Assembly: GCA_963710165.1 (NCBI GenBank)
Contig: CAVPYZ010000004.1
Span: forward strand, 868,001 to 932,000
DNA length: 64,000 bases
Source: JACKIP01 sp963710165
GTDB lineage: Bacteria > Pseudomonadota > Alphaproteobacteria > Micavibrionales > Micavibrionaceae
Reading direction: 5' to 3'
Shown here: one piece after another, positions 62,437 to 64,000 of the stretch
Numbering within the stretch: the stretch's first letter is position 1
Layout of the letters: every line of letters starts with the position of its first letter
The notes under the pieces: model-generated
What the model was told of the DNA's origin: nothing
What the model saw: only the letters and a program-made list of their open reading frames with translations
Database searches by the model: none
Made by a program: the position numbers and the translations under genes

Positions 62437-63387
62437 ATGACATATACCCCGCCCGTTGCCGATATGGCATATCTCCTTGAAAAAGTTGTCGGTTTTGAGA
62501 ATCTGCCGCAGGCAGAGGACTTAGATAGTGAAACGGTTGAAGCCATTTTGGGGGAAGCCGCAAAATTGGCATCTGACGTACTGGCTCCGCTTAATTGGGA
62601 CAGGCGGGTTCCGATTTAGCGGCTGTCAAATCAAAAGCCATACCGCAGGATGATGATACTTACAAAATTTCAGGGCAAAAAATCTATATTACATATGGTG
62701 AGCATGATATGGCGGAAAATATCATTCACTTGGTGCTCGCCCGTCTCCCAGATGCGCCAGGAGGGGTTGTCTTGAAGGGTATTTCTCTCTTTATTGTTCC
62801 TAAATTTCTAGAAGACGGCACACGTAACGATGTAAAATGCACGGATTGAGCATTAATTGGGCATCCATGCCTCCCCGACATGCACAATGCAATTTGGTGA
62901 TGAGGGCGGGGCAATCGGTTATTTGGTTGGTGAAGCCAATTTGGGCCTAAAATATATGTTCACCATGATGAATAATGCGCGCCTGTCCGTTGGGTTACAG
63001 GGCGTTGCCATTGCGGAGCGTGCAACACAACAGGCCGAGGGCTATGCGAAGGAGCGTATTCAGGGTAAGAGTATGGCTGATGGCGAACCCTGCGCAATCA
63101 TCGCGCATCCCGATGTACAACGCATGTTATTAACTATGAAATCATTGACGATGGCGGGGCGTGCCATGGCATATGAAGCCGCGCTAAATCTGGATAAGGC
63201 GCGGGCGGGTGATGTGCACGCACAGACCAATGTTGATTTTATCACGCCCATCGTTAAATCATGGTGCACCGATATGGCTTGCGAAGTCACCTCAATCGGT
63301 GTGCAGATACATGGTGGGATGGGGTCTGTCGAGGAAACCGGCGCGGCGCAATATTACCGTGATGCGCGCATCCTTCCTAGAGCTTAA
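62437..63387 (+). pseudogene. Acyl-CoA dehydrogenase, internally deleted and C-terminally truncated
   Basis: The start MTYTPPVADMAYLLEKVVGF is that of the roughly 590-residue long acyl-CoA dehydrogenases. After LASDVLAPLNW the sequence jumps to QAGSDLAAVKSKAIPQDD (the FAD/substrate loop), so about 110 residues are missing. Two more breaks near 62840-62860 precede LGIHASPTCTMQFGDEGGAI. The frame ends at HGGMGSVEETGAAQYYRDAR then ILPRA, so the last about 200 residues (including IYEGTTGIQ) are missing and another gene begins. It cannot be functional as it stands. Confidence 0.85.
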
Positions 63388-63759
63388 TTTTGCCGGCACA
63401 TTTGCCAAAGTAAAATCCCTGCATTTTTTCCAGATCAAAACATTCACCATGAATAGCCGTTGTGATAATGCTTTGTCGTACATTCTGCAATTTTAAACGT
63501 TGCTCTAGAAACGTCATGGCATAACATTTACAGTCACGATGACCAGAGTCTTTATAATCTGCGCTACAGGTTTTGTCAACCTGATCCATTTCTTGTAAAA
63601 ATTCTTTTTTATTTCACTAGGCGGAGGCAAGTCAAAAACTTTATCTCTGCTAAGCGAATATTGACGCGTTTCATACATTTCTGACTGTGCATTTGCCTCA
63701 CTTACGAAAAGCGAGATGAAAAGAGTGGCTACAAAAAAGATCTTAAAGCTGTGTGACAT
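63377..63759 (-). CDS. Small exported protein with Cys-rich C-terminus (one frameshift)
   Basis: A signal peptide (FKIFFVATLFISLFVSEANA) starts at 63759. The mature part SEMYETRQYSLSRDKVFDLP changes frame near 63590 (run of A residues) into MDQVDKTCSADYKDSGHRDC, KCYAMTFLEQRLKLQNVRQS and FGKCAGKIKL. About five Cys are spread over the C-terminal half. No family recognised. It overlaps the acyl-CoA dehydrogenase remnant by 11 bases at its 3' end. Confidence 0.6.
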
Positions 63760-63796
63760 AATAATAATATAGCGTATTTTTCCTCTAAAAAAAATT

Positions 63797-63952
63797 TTAT
63801 TCACTGACTTTTAGAATATTGTTTCTTTCTAAAAGCTGTAAAGCGGCAAATGCCAAATCATCCTTTGATCTGTCTTTATGCAGAATATTGATGGTTTTAA
63901 TATGTGCTCCTACCATATTTACTAGTTCCCTGCTGTTTGGAACTTCGTTCAT
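63797..63952 (-). CDS. Small protein at the right edge, unknown
   Basis: A 51-aa protein (MNEVPNSRELVNMVGAHIKT, then LHKDRSKDDLAFAALQLLER). The ATG at 63952 is chosen because ACGGAGAAATATTT precedes it; an upstream in-frame ATG sits exactly at the window edge. Helical, soluble, family unknown. Confidence 0.5.
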   Translation of the reverse strand: MNEVPNSRELVNMVGAHIKTINILHKDRSKDDLAFAALQLLERNNILKVSE

Positions 63953-64000
63953 AAATATTTCTCCGTGGAGAATTTTATATCCTGATCTGGCGATATTCAT

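Noticed and set aside
1..64000. tRNA, rRNA, CRISPR array or insertion sequence
   Set aside because: Reading the gaps gave no cloverleaf, no regularly spaced repeats and no transposase; remaining gaps are short.

Overview
The window looks like a chromosomal segment of a free-living alphaproteobacterium with moderate to low GC. Supporting signs are the dcw order rsmH-ftsL-ftsI-murE-murF-mraY-murD-ftsW-murG-murC-(insert)-murB, a split transhydrogenase (pntA1/pntA2/pntB), a 41-aa L36 of the alternative type, and FabI, DUF3307 and Rickettsia 17-kDa-antigen-type lipoproteins. A YjfB-like protein and a CheY-like regulator hint at motility. I cannot name the genus from the sequence alone. No tRNA, rRNA, CRISPR, insertion sequence or clear prophage is visible.

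Layout. 1-16.6 kb: peptidoglycan and division (dcw) cluster. It is interrupted by a DUF883/holin-like pair between mraY and murD, and by a block of membrane and CBS-domain genes between murC and murB. 16.6-18.6 kb: four small exported proteins, two with EF-hands, one Asp-rich and one Lys/Pro-rich. 18.6-23.2 kb: carbonic anhydrase-carB-upp operon with a possible attenuator leader. 23.3-33.4 kb: mixed accessory genes (exported orphan with a C-terminal membrane anchor, esterase, two BPL_N-like proteins, Y-family polymerase, YjfB-like protein, response regulator pair, degenerate MMP-like peptidase, pdxH, a glycine-zipper lipoprotein and a 484-aa orphan). 33.6-44.3 kb: fabI, a solitary ftsA, ligA, two alpha/beta hydrolases, and a pnt operon carrying an extra lipoprotein gene. 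44.4-58.1 kb: a type I secretion and nucleotide-signalling locus. 58.2-64 kb: DUF3307/DUF805, rpmJ, mreB, mreC, a lytic transglycosylase and an acyl-CoA dehydrogenase, most with broken reading frames.

The most interesting unit is 44.4-58.1 kb. It encodes a TolC-type outer-membrane protein, an MscS channel, an ABC exporter with an N-terminal C39-like domain, a small exported Cys-containing protein, an HlyD adaptor and a CHASE2 class III adenylate cyclase. It also encodes a 1064-aa FecR/FG-GAP/RTX-like secreted protein with seven calcium-site repeats, and a cyclic-nucleotide-binding EAL phosphodiesterase. I infer a surface-adhesion module in which cAMP made by the cyclase could control c-di-GMP breakdown while the exporter deploys a seven-bladed propeller adhesin.

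A second striking feature is reading-frame damage in normally essential genes (ftsW, murG, murC, carB, mreB, mreC). Nearly all of it is single-base indels within otherwise well-conserved protein sequence. Consensus error in the assembly is the simplest reading. The acyl-CoA dehydrogenase near the right end also lacks large blocks, so real decay or a misjoin there is possible.
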